Positions 17,129 through 25,193 of a DNA stretch of 64,000 nucleotides are shown here, in pieces. The translations under genes and the position numbers were made by a program. Below the pieces are notes generated by a model. It did no database searches. It was not told the origin of the DNA and saw only the letters and a list, made by a program, of their open reading frames with translations. The stretch lies in assembly GCF_900102085.1 (NCBI RefSeq), contig NZ_FMVM01000017.1, forward strand, positions 119,448-183,447. The letters are read 5' to 3'. Origin of the DNA: Paenibacillus polysaccharolyticus. GTDB lineage: Bacteria > Bacillota > Bacilli > Paenibacillales > Paenibacillaceae. How positions within the stretch are numbered: position 1 is the first letter of the stretch; each line of letters begins with the position of its first letter.

Positions 17129-17242
17129 CGACATCACAAGTGTCGTAGACAACCGCGGAGAAGACTTACGTTTCCCCATAAGCTCTTCGTCCGGTTTCTC
17201 CTCTCCCATGAAAAAGAAGCTCTCGAAAGAGGGCTTCTTTTT
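17129..17242 (+). ncRNA. csfG: Candidate sporulation small RNA CsfG
   Basis: A transcript starting near 17129 from the forespore-type promoter and ending at the hairpin at 17211-17242 would be about 114 bases. In B. subtilis the conserved sporulation RNA CsfG lies in the gap next to ylbH, the equivalent of rsmD, and is driven by sigma-F/sigma-G. Here the position beside rsmD and the promoter type are the same. No convincing protein is encoded. I cannot compare the RNA sequence itself, so the assignment rests on position and promoter. Confidence 0.55.
17211..17242. terminator. Bidirectional terminator shared by the small RNA and the DUF3021 gene
   Basis: AAAAAGAAGC-t-CTC-gaaa-GAG-g-GCTTCTTTTT is symmetrical, with a T run on either strand. 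Confidence 0.85.
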
Positions 17243-17252
17243 GTTGAGCAAT

Positions 17253-17606
17253 TTATCGAGAGAAAAATTGGGTTAATGTGAAAAGTACAGACCATAAAAT
17301 GATCCCAACAAAGATAAAAAACAGGAAAACTTTAAAAGCATCGAAAACAGAATGAATCGTAAACCAGCCACTTAACAGCAGGATCGGATAAATGGTCACA
17401 AGCATTACAGTAAAATGGATACCGCTTTTTTTCGCCAAAGTCCAATGTTCTATGTTATAAATAACAGTTGCAGCACCGACAAAAAGAGCAATCAGACTTG
17501 CAACAAATGTGCCTTTAGCGTCAGCATATTTTCCTTGAGAATAAAGGATCAGAGCGATACCGTTCATAATCACGAAGGGTATTCCACCTCTTAATAGTGC
17601 ATTCAT
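17253..17606 (-). CDS. DUF3021 family membrane protein
   Basis: Small integral membrane protein of 117 residues with four predicted membrane segments (residues about 8-25, 33-52, 65-84 and 92-113). The order of short helices, with the motif VIYNIEHWTLAKKSGIHF between segments two and three, fits DUF3021, a family often encoded with LytTR regulators; none is seen here. The start at the ATG at 17606 is tentative: GAAGG lies 15 bases upstream and a TTG at 17621 is in frame but too close to it. Function unknown. Confidence 0.7.
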   Translation of the reverse strand: MNALLRGGIPFVIMNGIALILYSQGKYADAKGTFVASLIALFVGAATVIYNIEHWTLAKKSGIHFTVMLVTIYPILLLSGWFTIHSVFDAFKVFLFFIFVGIILWSVLFTLTQFFSR

Positions 17607-17710
17607 CACCAAGATTTCCAACCTTCTTTCTCAAAAGAACTAGATAATAATCCATTTTGGATAAATTGCTGGCCATTTTCCATCTTTCTTCTTTATACGG
17701 TAATCATTCC

Positions 17711-18571
17711 TTACAATGATTTAATGTCCTCTTCAATTTTACGAACCGGAATCCATACTTCAGTGATGAAATCCTTCTCCCGTTCATCCACCCAGTAATA
17801 TTTTTCTATACAGGGTCCTTCCACTTGTTCAAAATTCGTTGACGGGAACCACTCGGTGTAGATCCGTTTCCAAATATCCTGAATGCTTACATCAATTTCG
17901 ACATCATCTGGCATCGTCCCTCGGCTGTCAAAAACAGCATAAGTTTGATCAGGTATAGGAAGGACAGTAAATTCATCCGGTACCTGAATGCCCTCTGGCA
18001 CTTCTGCTCCCATCAAATACCGCCTCGAACCATTCTCAGCAAAATCATAATGATACCCATATAACAATGATCCATCCGGTTTCTCTAACAACTTGAGTAT
18101 CTGACCATGGGTCCCATCTTTCCAAATGCCCTCCACAAATACGGGTATCTCTTTATACGCATCTTCATGGATAGTAACGCTTTTCCCAAATACAATAGAG
18201 CCTTTTTCCTCGACAAATCGATAATTCATCTCTGATTCCCCTCTAACCTGAATTTGAAAGGAGATTCGAGGAAATGCTTTAAGTTTCACATTCATTTTCT
18301 TCGCCTCAAGAGGTGTTACCCCATGCATCCTTTGGAACGCTTTTGTAAAAGCTGCTGGACTTTCATAACCATACTTAAGTGCAACATCAATAACTTTACA
18401 GTTTGTTCCTGCTAACTCCTGAGCCGCAAGTGTGAGACGTCTGTTTCTTACGTACTGGGTAACCGTTACGCCGGTTACTGCATGAAACATTCGCTGAAAG
18501 TGATACTTCGAACTCATGCCTGCCCTAGCAATATCTTCAATCTCAATTGGCAAATGAAGATGTCGTTCCAC
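17711..18571 (-). CDS. AraC family regulator with GyrI-like effector domain
   Basis: Transcription regulator, 286 residues from the GTG at 18571. The AraC double helix-turn-helix occupies residues 1-95 (KYHFQRMFHAVTGVTVTQYV and KYGYESPAAFTKAFQRMHGVTP), followed by a GyrI/Rob-like ligand domain (about 115-285). Family members begin about 13 residues earlier; here the frame continues upstream as LEIFKLLHQSIDY back to a stop, with AAAGGAG well placed for a CTG at 18610 but with no ATG, GTG or TTG. Translation may begin at a non-standard codon. Ligand unknown. Confidence 0.85.
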   Translation of the reverse strand: MERHLHLPIEIEDIARAGMSSKYHFQRMFHAVTGVTVTQYVRNRRLTLAAQELAGTNCKVIDVALKYGYESPAAFTKAFQRMHGVTPLEAKKMNVKLKAFPRISFQIQVRGESEMNYRFVEEKGSIVFGKSVTIHEDAYKEIPVFVEGIWKDGTHGQILKLLEKPDGSLLYGYHYDFAENGSRRYLMGAEVPEGIQVPDEFTVLPIPDQTYAVFDSRGTMPDDVEIDVSIQDIWKRIYTEWFPSTNFEQVEGPCIEKYYWVDEREKDFITEVWIPVRKIEEDIKSL

Positions 18572-18692
18572 ATAATCAATCGATTGGTGAAGCAGTTTAA
18601 ATATTTCCAGGATCTCTCATCTCCTTTCTTTTACAGTGTAAAAGAACCCTCTGGAATCTTCTTGCTCAGAAATGCTCTGATTTGTCTATTAT

Positions 18693-18716
18693 TAAAAGAA
18701 CCGACTAATCAGTCGG
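18693..18716 (-). terminator. Terminator after the 18.8-19.5 kb genes
   Basis: CCGACT-gatt-AGTCGG on the minus strand is followed by TTCTTTTA. Confidence 0.65.
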
Positions 18717-18788
18717 CCAGATACTGCTATTTTGACACTTAACTTATTTCTTATAGGTTACTCTAAGAATGATTGAACTCACCCGTTT

Positions 18789-19223
18789 CTACTCATACTT
18801 CTCCTGCATCTCATTCAACTCTGCTTCCTCTTCCGTCTGCAACCATCCAATTTCTTTAAGCCACGCACCCATATCTGCAATAAATGCATCCCTATCCAGA
18901 TGATCTATCTTATACTTCTTCATCTTGTCGCTCACAAACGTATAAAACGCATGGCTTAATGCATATCTCTGTTTACTTTTGCTCCAGGTCTTATAACGGT
19001 CTTCACTAACCGTCATATCGAAATAGATTACCTTTTCTGCCTTCACATGTCTGACGTTTGATTTGCGCCCATATTCATCGGGAAGGCAGCGGAACACAAA
19101 GTACAGTTCAATATCACACGAAGCATATTTTTCAGTGGCTTTGTCGAAAACAGGCTGCAATTCATCAGATAGGTCAACAACTTGTGTCAGCCCTGACGTA
19201 TCGCTTGTTTTGTCCAGAATCAA
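18789..19223 (-). CDS. Hypothetical protein (144 residues)
   Basis: Soluble protein without signal peptide or membrane segment, not recognised as a named family. It starts at a TTG (19223, MILDKTSDTSGLTQVVDLS) because AAGGAGG lies seven bases upstream; a longer frame to 19271 would overlap no binding site. The sequence is mixed alpha/beta with a central ELYFVFRCLPDEYGRK segment, a lysine-rich middle and a Glu-rich C terminus (TEEEAELNEMQEKYE). It follows the small membrane protein gene by 25 bases and is likely co-transcribed. The layout resembles small immunity-type proteins, but this is only a guess. Confidence 0.6.
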   Translation of the reverse strand: MILDKTSDTSGLTQVVDLSDELQPVFDKATEKYASCDIELYFVFRCLPDEYGRKSNVRHVKAEKVIYFDMTVSEDRYKTWSKSKQRYALSHAFYTFVSDKMKKYKIDHLDRDAFIADMGAWLKEIGWLQTEEEAELNEMQEKYE

Positions 19224-19248
19224 AGTACAACCTCCTTGTCCCGACAAC

Positions 19249-19539
19249 TCAAGTACATTCCTGTTTAACACGTTCTCTTGCTTTTCGATTCGAGATTCGC
19301 ATATTCATTAACGTTATAAAAAGTAGGACAGACGGCAAGAACATAGAAGATGATCCTGATCTGATCGCGTAGAAAGCAAAAAAAGTCAGTGCAAGCCAAG
19401 TTATGATTTCAATTATCTCCAACTTCGTTAACGTCACTTTAAAAGTCTTTTTTGATATTAAACGAATCAGGAGGTAAGCAATTAAACTATAGAAAGCAAC
19501 CATACCCAGCAAGGAAAGAGCAACGATTAACATCATCAT
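19249..19539 (-). CDS. Small integral membrane protein (96 residues)
   Basis: Unrecognised membrane protein with three hydrophobic segments (about residues 2-25, 42-62 and 65-80) and a basic cytoplasmic-looking tail (RISNRKARERVKQE). Start at the ATG at 19539 with a weak GAGTGA upstream; two more ATG codons follow directly. Probably an operon with the downstream hypothetical gene. No functional residues can be named. Confidence 0.55.
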   Translation of the reverse strand: MMMLIVALSLLGMVAFYSLIAYLLIRLISKKTFKVTLTKLEIIEIITWLALTFFAFYAIRSGSSSMFLPSVLLFITLMNMRISNRKARERVKQECT

Positions 19540-19653
19540 TCTGAATCACTCAATTCTCATACTTTTCCTTAATTTTACTACAGAAGTAGAATTATGTCTC
19601 CTGATCTATCTACGTACTATGGATCACCAGAGTACCTGTCACTTCACTTCTCT

Positions 19654-19959
19654 TCACTTCTCCTCGGTCACAATCGTAGCATTGTAGATCACAACCCGTT
19701 TCCCGTTCAGGTCAAACAGTACTTTGTTGCCATACTCCGTATCCTGTACGTCAATCTTGCCTTCGTAAGTCTGAATCAGCTCACCCGAATTACTATATAC
19801 CTTAACTACACGTTCCAAACCGCCAGCATTATTTGATCTCATCGTTTTGAGTGCACGTTCACCTGAAGCCGTATTAAAATACCATATAAATGATCCAACA
19901 ATGATGCCCAGAACGGCGATCACTGTCACCCATACCCCTGTTTTTGCTTTTCTGCTCAT
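19654..19959 (-). CDS. Small membrane-anchored hypothetical protein (101 residues)
   Basis: Begins MSRKAKTGVWVTVIAVLGI, a single N-terminal membrane anchor (about residues 8-28), followed by a short extracytoplasmic beta-rich domain (RVVKVYSNSGELIQTYEGK...VLFDLNGKRVVIYNATIV). It resembles the conserved Bacillus/Paenibacillus small membrane proteins whose beta domain contains GKRVVIYN-like strands; function unknown. The ATG at 19959 follows GAGGAGGGGACAGG, a strong site. It lies alone between the 19-kb genes and the lacZ terminator. Confidence 0.75.
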   Translation of the reverse strand: MSRKAKTGVWVTVIAVLGIIVGSFIWYFNTASGERALKTMRSNNAGGLERVVKVYSNSGELIQTYEGKIDVQDTEYGNKVLFDLNGKRVVIYNATIVTEEK

Positions 19960-20032
19960 CCTGTCCCCTCCTCAGTATCTTTGTGCAGTACTCTACGAGA
20001 ATGAAGCGAGAACGGTTTCAATAAGGGAAAGC

Positions 20033-20067
20033 AAAAAAACAGAGGCCCCCATCCAAGGGAACCTCTG
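20033..20067 (-). terminator. Terminator after the beta-galactosidase operon
   Basis: CAGAGG-tt-CCC pairs with GGG-gg-CCTCTG on the minus strand and is followed by seven T. Confidence 0.88.
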
Positions 20068-20156
20068 CCTCTGATATAATCACGTTTCAATTGAAGTTAC
20101 CACTGCATTGACACGGGTGGCAACATCACTTGTTGTTCTTACCGTATACTTCCCTT

Positions 20157-23100
20157 TTACAGTGAACGAATAACGAATTCAAAGCTCAGTTCACCATTGG
20201 AAGGAATTTGATATTCCGGATGTACCGGAGCGCCCCAGCTATCGTCACCGCCAACACCCATTTGTTTACCGGCTACCGTAACGACAGTGTAATGCACTGG
20301 TGGCAACTCATACACATGCTGCGCATTCTCCAGTTCAAACGCTGTATATGGTGACACATTCAATTCAACCGGTGCACCGGAAGCTTCGATTTTGAAACCA
20401 CGTCCTGCATTGTCCGTCAACTTAGCCCAGCGTACCCCTGTACGGTTACCCGACTCTTGTGGTACAAGATATGGAGCCATCGTATCTGCAACCTTACTAC
20501 CATGGATACCCAGACGAGCGCCAAATGCGCGATCCGAATAGTTTTCCTCTGGTCCCATTGCCAGCCATTCCACGTTCTCATAATCCGGAGACGTTCTGAA
20601 CGACAGTGCGTGGATCGGCAAGTTTGGCAATCCTTCGGTACCTTTGTACGTGTTATGCACATGTACACTTCCATCAGCAAGCACAGTATAGATCACTTTC
20701 ACCTCTACATCGGCCGAGATGTTCAATTTATAGGTGAACTCAATCCGGTACTGATCCGATTTTTGTTCATGTTTCCATTCTACAGAACGTGGCAACAGGC
20801 TGGCAGCATACCATGCACCAAGCTCGAAGCCCATTGCTGTACCCTTATCATTGTCTGTCGTTGCACGCCAGAACAGTGGTGCAGGTGGGATCGCAATCGT
20901 TTCACGACCGGAGAATTTCAGGGAAACGAGTGTTCCAAACTGCTTGGAGAACAACGCATGCGTTTGACCAACGCGAACGCCGATGTTTACGTCACCTTCA
21001 ACCACCCGAATATCGCTCACAATGTTTTTATCCGTTACAACAGCCGCTTGGCTACCTTCTTGTGTGAAAATAAATTGGCCAAATGCTACTTCGTCACCTT
21101 TGTCAGCCCACAGCGTTGCTTCTTTCAGTACAAACGCCACGTTAACAGCATATTCGCCACCTTCAAGAGCCTTTGCATTCAAAGGAAGTTCTACCACAGT
21201 TTCACTTTCCGTAGCAACATTTACATCCAGTGTACCGCGCAATACTTCATTTCCTTCGCGCTCCAGGCTGTACACCAGTTCATACGCGGAAGTGTCTGCG
21301 AACAGGTTCTGGTTCACGATTTTAACACCGTCAAGGCTTGGGAACAGTTTAATGTTTTGATACAGGAATTTAACCTCCTGCATTTTAGCTGTCACTTTAC
21401 GATCTGCGTGCACAATCCCGTTGCCACAGAACGAATAGTCTGATGGACGATCCCCGAAGTCCCCGCCGTAAGCCAGATACTCTTTACCGTAACGGTCTTT
21501 TTTGTAGATCGATTGATCGATGTAATCCCAGATGAATCCACCTTGATACATCGGGTACTTATCTTCAAGTTCTGTGTATTTATGCATACCGCCAATGGAG
21601 TTACCCATCGCATGCATATACTCACAGCTGATATATGGTTTGGTCGGGTTATCGTTCAGGAATTCCTCGATGTCAGCCGGTTTTGCATACATCCGGGATT
21701 CCATGTCACTTGTGTCATTGAAACGGCGGTCGTGGAACACACCTTCGTAATGAACCATACGTGTTGGATCTGCCGATTTGAAGTATTGTGATACTTTGTA
21801 GATCACTTCACCACCATGGGACTCGTTACCACAAGACCAGATCAGAATGGACGGATGGTTTTTGTCACGCTCTACCATCGAAATTGCACGATCCATAACA
21901 ATATCATGCCATTCCGGCTTATCGCCAGGGATTACCCATGAAGGCTCAACAGCCCCAAGCTTTTGCCAGGAACCGTGTGTTTCCAGGTTCATCTCATCAA
22001 TCACATAGAGTCCGTACTCATCGCAGAGCTCATACCACAAACTTTGGTTCGGATAATGTGATGTACGAACAGCATTCATATTGTTTTGTTTGATCGTACG
22101 CACGTCCCACAGCATGTCTTCCTTCGTTACAGCACGACCACGGCGCGGGTTGAACTCGTGACGGTTTACGCCTTTGAACACAATACGCTTGCCATTAATG
22201 TGCATCACTTTGTCGATCATTTCGAATTTACGGAAACCGACGGCTTGAGGAACAACTTCCACAAGGTTGCCTGCTGCATCATATACACGGATGTACAGAC
22301 GATACAGATACGGAATCTCTGCACTCCAGAGGTTAACTTGGCCAATTTCTTCACGCAGTTGTACCAGCCCATTATCAACTACATTACCGCCAAAACTTTT
22401 GACTGTATTTCCGTTCTTGTCCAGAAGCTCGGCTTCGATCCGTGCACCTGTTGCCGCTTTTCCTTCCAGTTTCAGATCGAGCTCCAGTGTACCGTTTGTA
22501 TATGAAGCATCCAAATCGGTACGAACATGAACATCACGGATATGTGCAGCCGGAACTGTGTACAGATATACATCTCTGAAGATACCGGAGAAACGCCAGA
22601 AGTCCTGATCCTCTAACCAGCTACCTGTGCTGCGTTGGTACACTTCAACCGCCAGTTTGTTCTCTCCATCTTGAAGGAACGGTGTCAGGTCAAAGTCAGA
22701 AGGTGTGAAGCTGTCTTCCCCGTACCCTACGAACTGTCCGTTCAGCCATACATAAAATGCGGATTCCACACCTTGGAACGAAATGTATACCGGATTCGCT
22801 TCCCAGCCTGCTGGCAGATGGAATGTGCGAATGTAACTACCCACCGCGTTTTTATCCTGCGGCAGAGCTGGCGGACGAAGTTCATTCAATCCATCCCATG
22901 GATATTGCGTGTTCACATATTGAATCTGTCCGTAACCTTGAAGTTGGATATGTCCCGGTACTTCAATATCATCCCAGCCTTCGCTGGAGTACTCGGATGT
23001 ATAAAATAGTTCAGGACGGCAATCCGGACGGATTGAGTAGTTGAATTTCCATGTTCCATTCAGATCGTAACGAAGTGCCATCTCAGCGGAAGCCACAGCT

Positions 23101-23207
23101 TCTTCCATCGTTTGATAATAGCGGTGATCGGAATAAGCATGAAGACGGTTTACCTCAAATACACTTACGTCACCTAACCAGTTGATATCTGCCTTTGTTG
23201 CTTTCAT
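20157..23207 (-). CDS. lacZ: GH2 beta-galactosidase (LacZ type)
   Basis: Cytosolic glycoside hydrolase of 1016 residues that removes beta-galactosyl units. The five-domain LacZ layout is visible: sugar-binding jelly roll (residues about 40-220), two Ig-like domains around the TIM barrel (about 340-630) and a C-terminal beta-sandwich. Acid/base Glu462 is in SCGNESHGG and nucleophile Glu529 in ISCEYMHAMGNS. The ATG at 23207 (MKATKADINWLGD) follows GGGAGAGAGCCG. It ends an operon with a sugar ABC importer, so the likely substrate is an imported galactosylated oligosaccharide, perhaps from xyloglucan or galactan. Confidence 0.95.
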   Translation of the reverse strand: MKATKADINWLGDVSVFEVNRLHAYSDHRYYQTMEEAVASAEMALRYDLNGTWKFNYSIRPDCRPELFYTSEYSSEGWDDIEVPGHIQLQGYGQIQYVNTQYPWDGLNELRPPALPQDKNAVGSYIRTFHLPAGWEANPVYISFQGVESAFYVWLNGQFVGYGEDSFTPSDFDLTPFLQDGENKLAVEVYQRSTGSWLEDQDFWRFSGIFRDVYLYTVPAAHIRDVHVRTDLDASYTNGTLELDLKLEGKAATGARIEAELLDKNGNTVKSFGGNVVDNGLVQLREEIGQVNLWSAEIPYLYRLYIRVYDAAGNLVEVVPQAVGFRKFEMIDKVMHINGKRIVFKGVNRHEFNPRRGRAVTKEDMLWDVRTIKQNNMNAVRTSHYPNQSLWYELCDEYGLYVIDEMNLETHGSWQKLGAVEPSWVIPGDKPEWHDIVMDRAISMVERDKNHPSILIWSCGNESHGGEVIYKVSQYFKSADPTRMVHYEGVFHDRRFNDTSDMESRMYAKPADIEEFLNDNPTKPYISCEYMHAMGNSIGGMHKYTELEDKYPMYQGGFIWDYIDQSIYKKDRYGKEYLAYGGDFGDRPSDYSFCGNGIVHADRKVTAKMQEVKFLYQNIKLFPSLDGVKIVNQNLFADTSAYELVYSLEREGNEVLRGTLDVNVATESETVVELPLNAKALEGGEYAVNVAFVLKEATLWADKGDEVAFGQFIFTQEGSQAAVVTDKNIVSDIRVVEGDVNIGVRVGQTHALFSKQFGTLVSLKFSGRETIAIPPAPLFWRATTDNDKGTAMGFELGAWYAASLLPRSVEWKHEQKSDQYRIEFTYKLNISADVEVKVIYTVLADGSVHVHNTYKGTEGLPNLPIHALSFRTSPDYENVEWLAMGPEENYSDRAFGARLGIHGSKVADTMAPYLVPQESGNRTGVRWAKLTDNAGRGFKIEASGAPVELNVSPYTAFELENAQHVYELPPVHYTVVTVAGKQMGVGGDDSWGAPVHPEYQIPSNGELSFEFVIRSL

Positions 23208-23274
23208 CGGCTCTCTCTCCCTCTGTAGTACGAATTTCGTGATAAATTTGCATCTATACAAAAAAGATAGAGGT

Positions 23275-23290
23275 ACGCCTGTACAGGCGT
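23275..23290. repeat. 16-base perfect palindrome between permease and lacZ
   Basis: ACGCCTGTACAGGCGT is fully symmetrical. In RNA it makes a short stem; in DNA it could bind a dimeric regulator. It lies in the 133-base gap of an otherwise tight operon, and six T follow about nine bases later on the minus strand, so partial termination is possible. Confidence 0.6.
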
Positions 23291-23340
23291 CCTCCCTTCT
23301 TTCCTGCATTCGTCCAGTTGGACGTGATATGCACTTATAC

Positions 23341-24171
23341 TTATTTTACGGAACCAACCATACCTGCAACAAAGTGTTTTTGCATGATGAAGAACACCAG
23401 TGCAGTTGGAAGTGTTGCGATAACAACTGCTGTCATAATAACGCCGTAATCTGGAGCATAACCTGCGCCCAAGTTGGAGATCAGGAGCGGAATGGTTTGC
23501 TGATCTGGCGTTTGCAATACGATGAGTGGCCATAGATAGTTGTTCCAGCTGCTCATGAATGTAATGATCGCTGCTGCTGCGTATGTTGTTTTCATCGTAG
23601 GCATGTAGATTTTCAAGAAAATACCCAGCTCGCTCAGACCGTCAATCCGACCTGCTTCCAGCAAATCTTTCGGGAACATTTTGGTGTTCTGACGGAAGAA
23701 GAAGATCAGGAACGCTGTTGTGATGGTCGGGATAATAACCGAAGCCATCGTGTTAATACCGATTGCCGGTGCTGCACTCGAAATGGTTGCAAACATCCGA
23801 TAGAGCGGAATCATAATCGCTGCAAACGGGATCATCATCGACATGAGCAGGATGTTAAACACGATATCGCGGGATTTTGTCCGAAATACTTCAAACCCGT
23901 AACCCGCCATGGAACCAATCAAGAGAGCAAGAATGGTTGACACGATGGAGATAATCGCTGAGTTGCTCAGTGCCTGAATCAGATTCGTAGTGTCGAGCAA
24001 TTTGTTGATGTTTTCAATCAAAGCGGAGCCCGGCAGCAACGTGCCTCTAGTTACGTCTACTGATTTGTTTGTAGCGCTGACGATCATCCAGAAAAATGGG
24101 AAGATGGAAATAAAAGCGACGAGGGACAGGAAAACATATGTGAAAATGCGTTTTGCTTTTGAATTAGCCAT
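23341..24171 (-). CDS. Carbohydrate ABC transporter permease (MalG/GanQ type)
   Basis: Second membrane subunit of a CUT1-type sugar importer, 276 residues with six membrane segments. The EAA loop that docks the ATPase reads EAGRIDGLSELGIFLKIYMP. It ends HFVAGMVGSVK, the usual MalG-type C terminus. The ATG at 24171 follows AGGTGATAATAAAA and overlaps the end of the upstream permease gene by 8 bases. No ATPase gene is in the operon, so a shared MsmX-like ATPase encoded elsewhere probably powers it, as is common in Bacillales. Confidence 0.93.
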   Translation of the reverse strand: MANSKAKRIFTYVFLSLVAFISIFPFFWMIVSATNKSVDVTRGTLLPGSALIENINKLLDTTNLIQALSNSAIISIVSTILALLIGSMAGYGFEVFRTKSRDIVFNILLMSMMIPFAAIMIPLYRMFATISSAAPAIGINTMASVIIPTITTAFLIFFFRQNTKMFPKDLLEAGRIDGLSELGIFLKIYMPTMKTTYAAAAIITFMSSWNNYLWPLIVLQTPDQQTIPLLISNLGAGYAPDYGVIMTAVVIATLPTALVFFIMQKHFVAGMVGSVK

Positions 24172-25063
24172 TTTTATTATCACCTGCCACTTTGAACTGG
24201 ATGATGGACAAAATAATGATCAGAATTACGATGGAATACGAAACGGTTGCTGCATAACCGAAGTCCGGTGAATATTTGAACGAAAGGTTGTAGATGTATT
24301 GTGAGATCGACATGGTCGCGTTACCTGGACCACCTTTGGTAATATTCATAATTTCATCAAAGATTTGCAATGTACCAATCGTTGATGTAATGGACGTAAA
24401 GAGAATGATCGGTTTGAGCAATGGTACAGTAATCTTGAAAAATTGAGTGAAAGCATTGGCTCCGTCAATCTTCGCTGCTTCATAGATCGATTGATCGATG
24501 TTTTGCAAGGATGACAGATAGAAAATCATGTTATATCCGGTCCAACGCCAAGTAACGGCGATTATGATCGTAATTTTAGCCCAGAACGGGTCGGTAATCC
24601 ATTGAATTGGTGTGCCGATAATGTGTAAACCCAGCAAAGCTTGGTTCACCATACCATCCGGTGCAAACAAATATTTGAATACAACCGAGTAAGCAACAAG
24701 TGAAGTTACACAAGGCAAGAAAATTGCAGTACGGAAAAAACTCCGGAAACGCAGTGTGCTGTCATTCAGCAATACGGAAATGAACAAACCGAGAATGATC
24801 ATTAAAGGTACTTGAATGATTAAGTAAATGAACGTGTTTGATAATGCCGTACGGAACGTGGTATCAACGAGCAATCTTTTGTAGTTCGCTAGGCCCGAAA
24901 ACTCAAGGTTGGCACCTTTGCCTGACTTGAATGATAAGAGCAGCGCTTGAATCATCGGATAGAAGTAGAATGCTACAATTCCGACAACAGCCAGCAAAAC
25001 AAAAGCCCATCCAGTCAAATTATTTTTCTTTTGGAGACTGTCTCCTGTATTTATGGCTTTCAC
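24164..25063 (-). CDS. Carbohydrate ABC transporter permease (MalF/GanP type)
   Basis: First membrane subunit of the importer, 299 residues, six membrane segments, with the docking loop YEAAKIDGANAFTQFFKITVP. The start is a GTG at 25063 (MKAINTGDSLQKKNN) preceded by GAGAGGAGCC; upstream in-frame residues are not family-like. Similarity in segment order and in the PGNATMSISQYIYN stretch fits permeases that act with YesM/YesN systems for plant oligosaccharides. Confidence 0.93.
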   Translation of the reverse strand: MKAINTGDSLQKKNNLTGWAFVLLAVVGIVAFYFYPMIQALLLSFKSGKGANLEFSGLANYKRLLVDTTFRTALSNTFIYLIIQVPLMIILGLFISVLLNDSTLRFRSFFRTAIFLPCVTSLVAYSVVFKYLFAPDGMVNQALLGLHIIGTPIQWITDPFWAKITIIIAVTWRWTGYNMIFYLSSLQNIDQSIYEAAKIDGANAFTQFFKITVPLLKPIILFTSITSTIGTLQIFDEIMNITKGGPGNATMSISQYIYNLSFKYSPDFGYAATVSYSIVILIIILSIIQFKVAGDNKNG

Positions 25064-25096
25064 AGTATGGCTCCTCTCTCTCCATGCAACATGGTC

Positions 25097-25175
25097 AGAA
25101 CCTACAGAGCCTCTCGCCATGTCCAGCTCGACTTGCGCCAGACAAGGGAGACGGCTCCGTTGTTTCCTAGGTTCT
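25097..25175 (-). other. Large stem-loop between the binding-protein and permease genes
   Basis: AGAACCTA (25097-25104) pairs with TAGGTTCT (25168-25175) and GAGCC (25107-25111) with GGCTC (25153-25157). Such intercistronic stems commonly protect the upstream mRNA, allowing more binding protein than permease. Confidence 0.6.
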
Positions 25176-25193
25176 ATAAGTTACCTTGGGATA

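Noticed and set aside
17015..17251. 78-residue frame on the minus strand over the small-RNA region
   Set aside because: Covers promoter and terminator elements, has no ribosome binding site and low-complexity sequence.
20457..21443. 328-residue open frame on the plus strand inside lacZ
   Set aside because: Antisense to a complete GH2 enzyme; Cys/His/Phe-rich composition is typical of a shadow frame.
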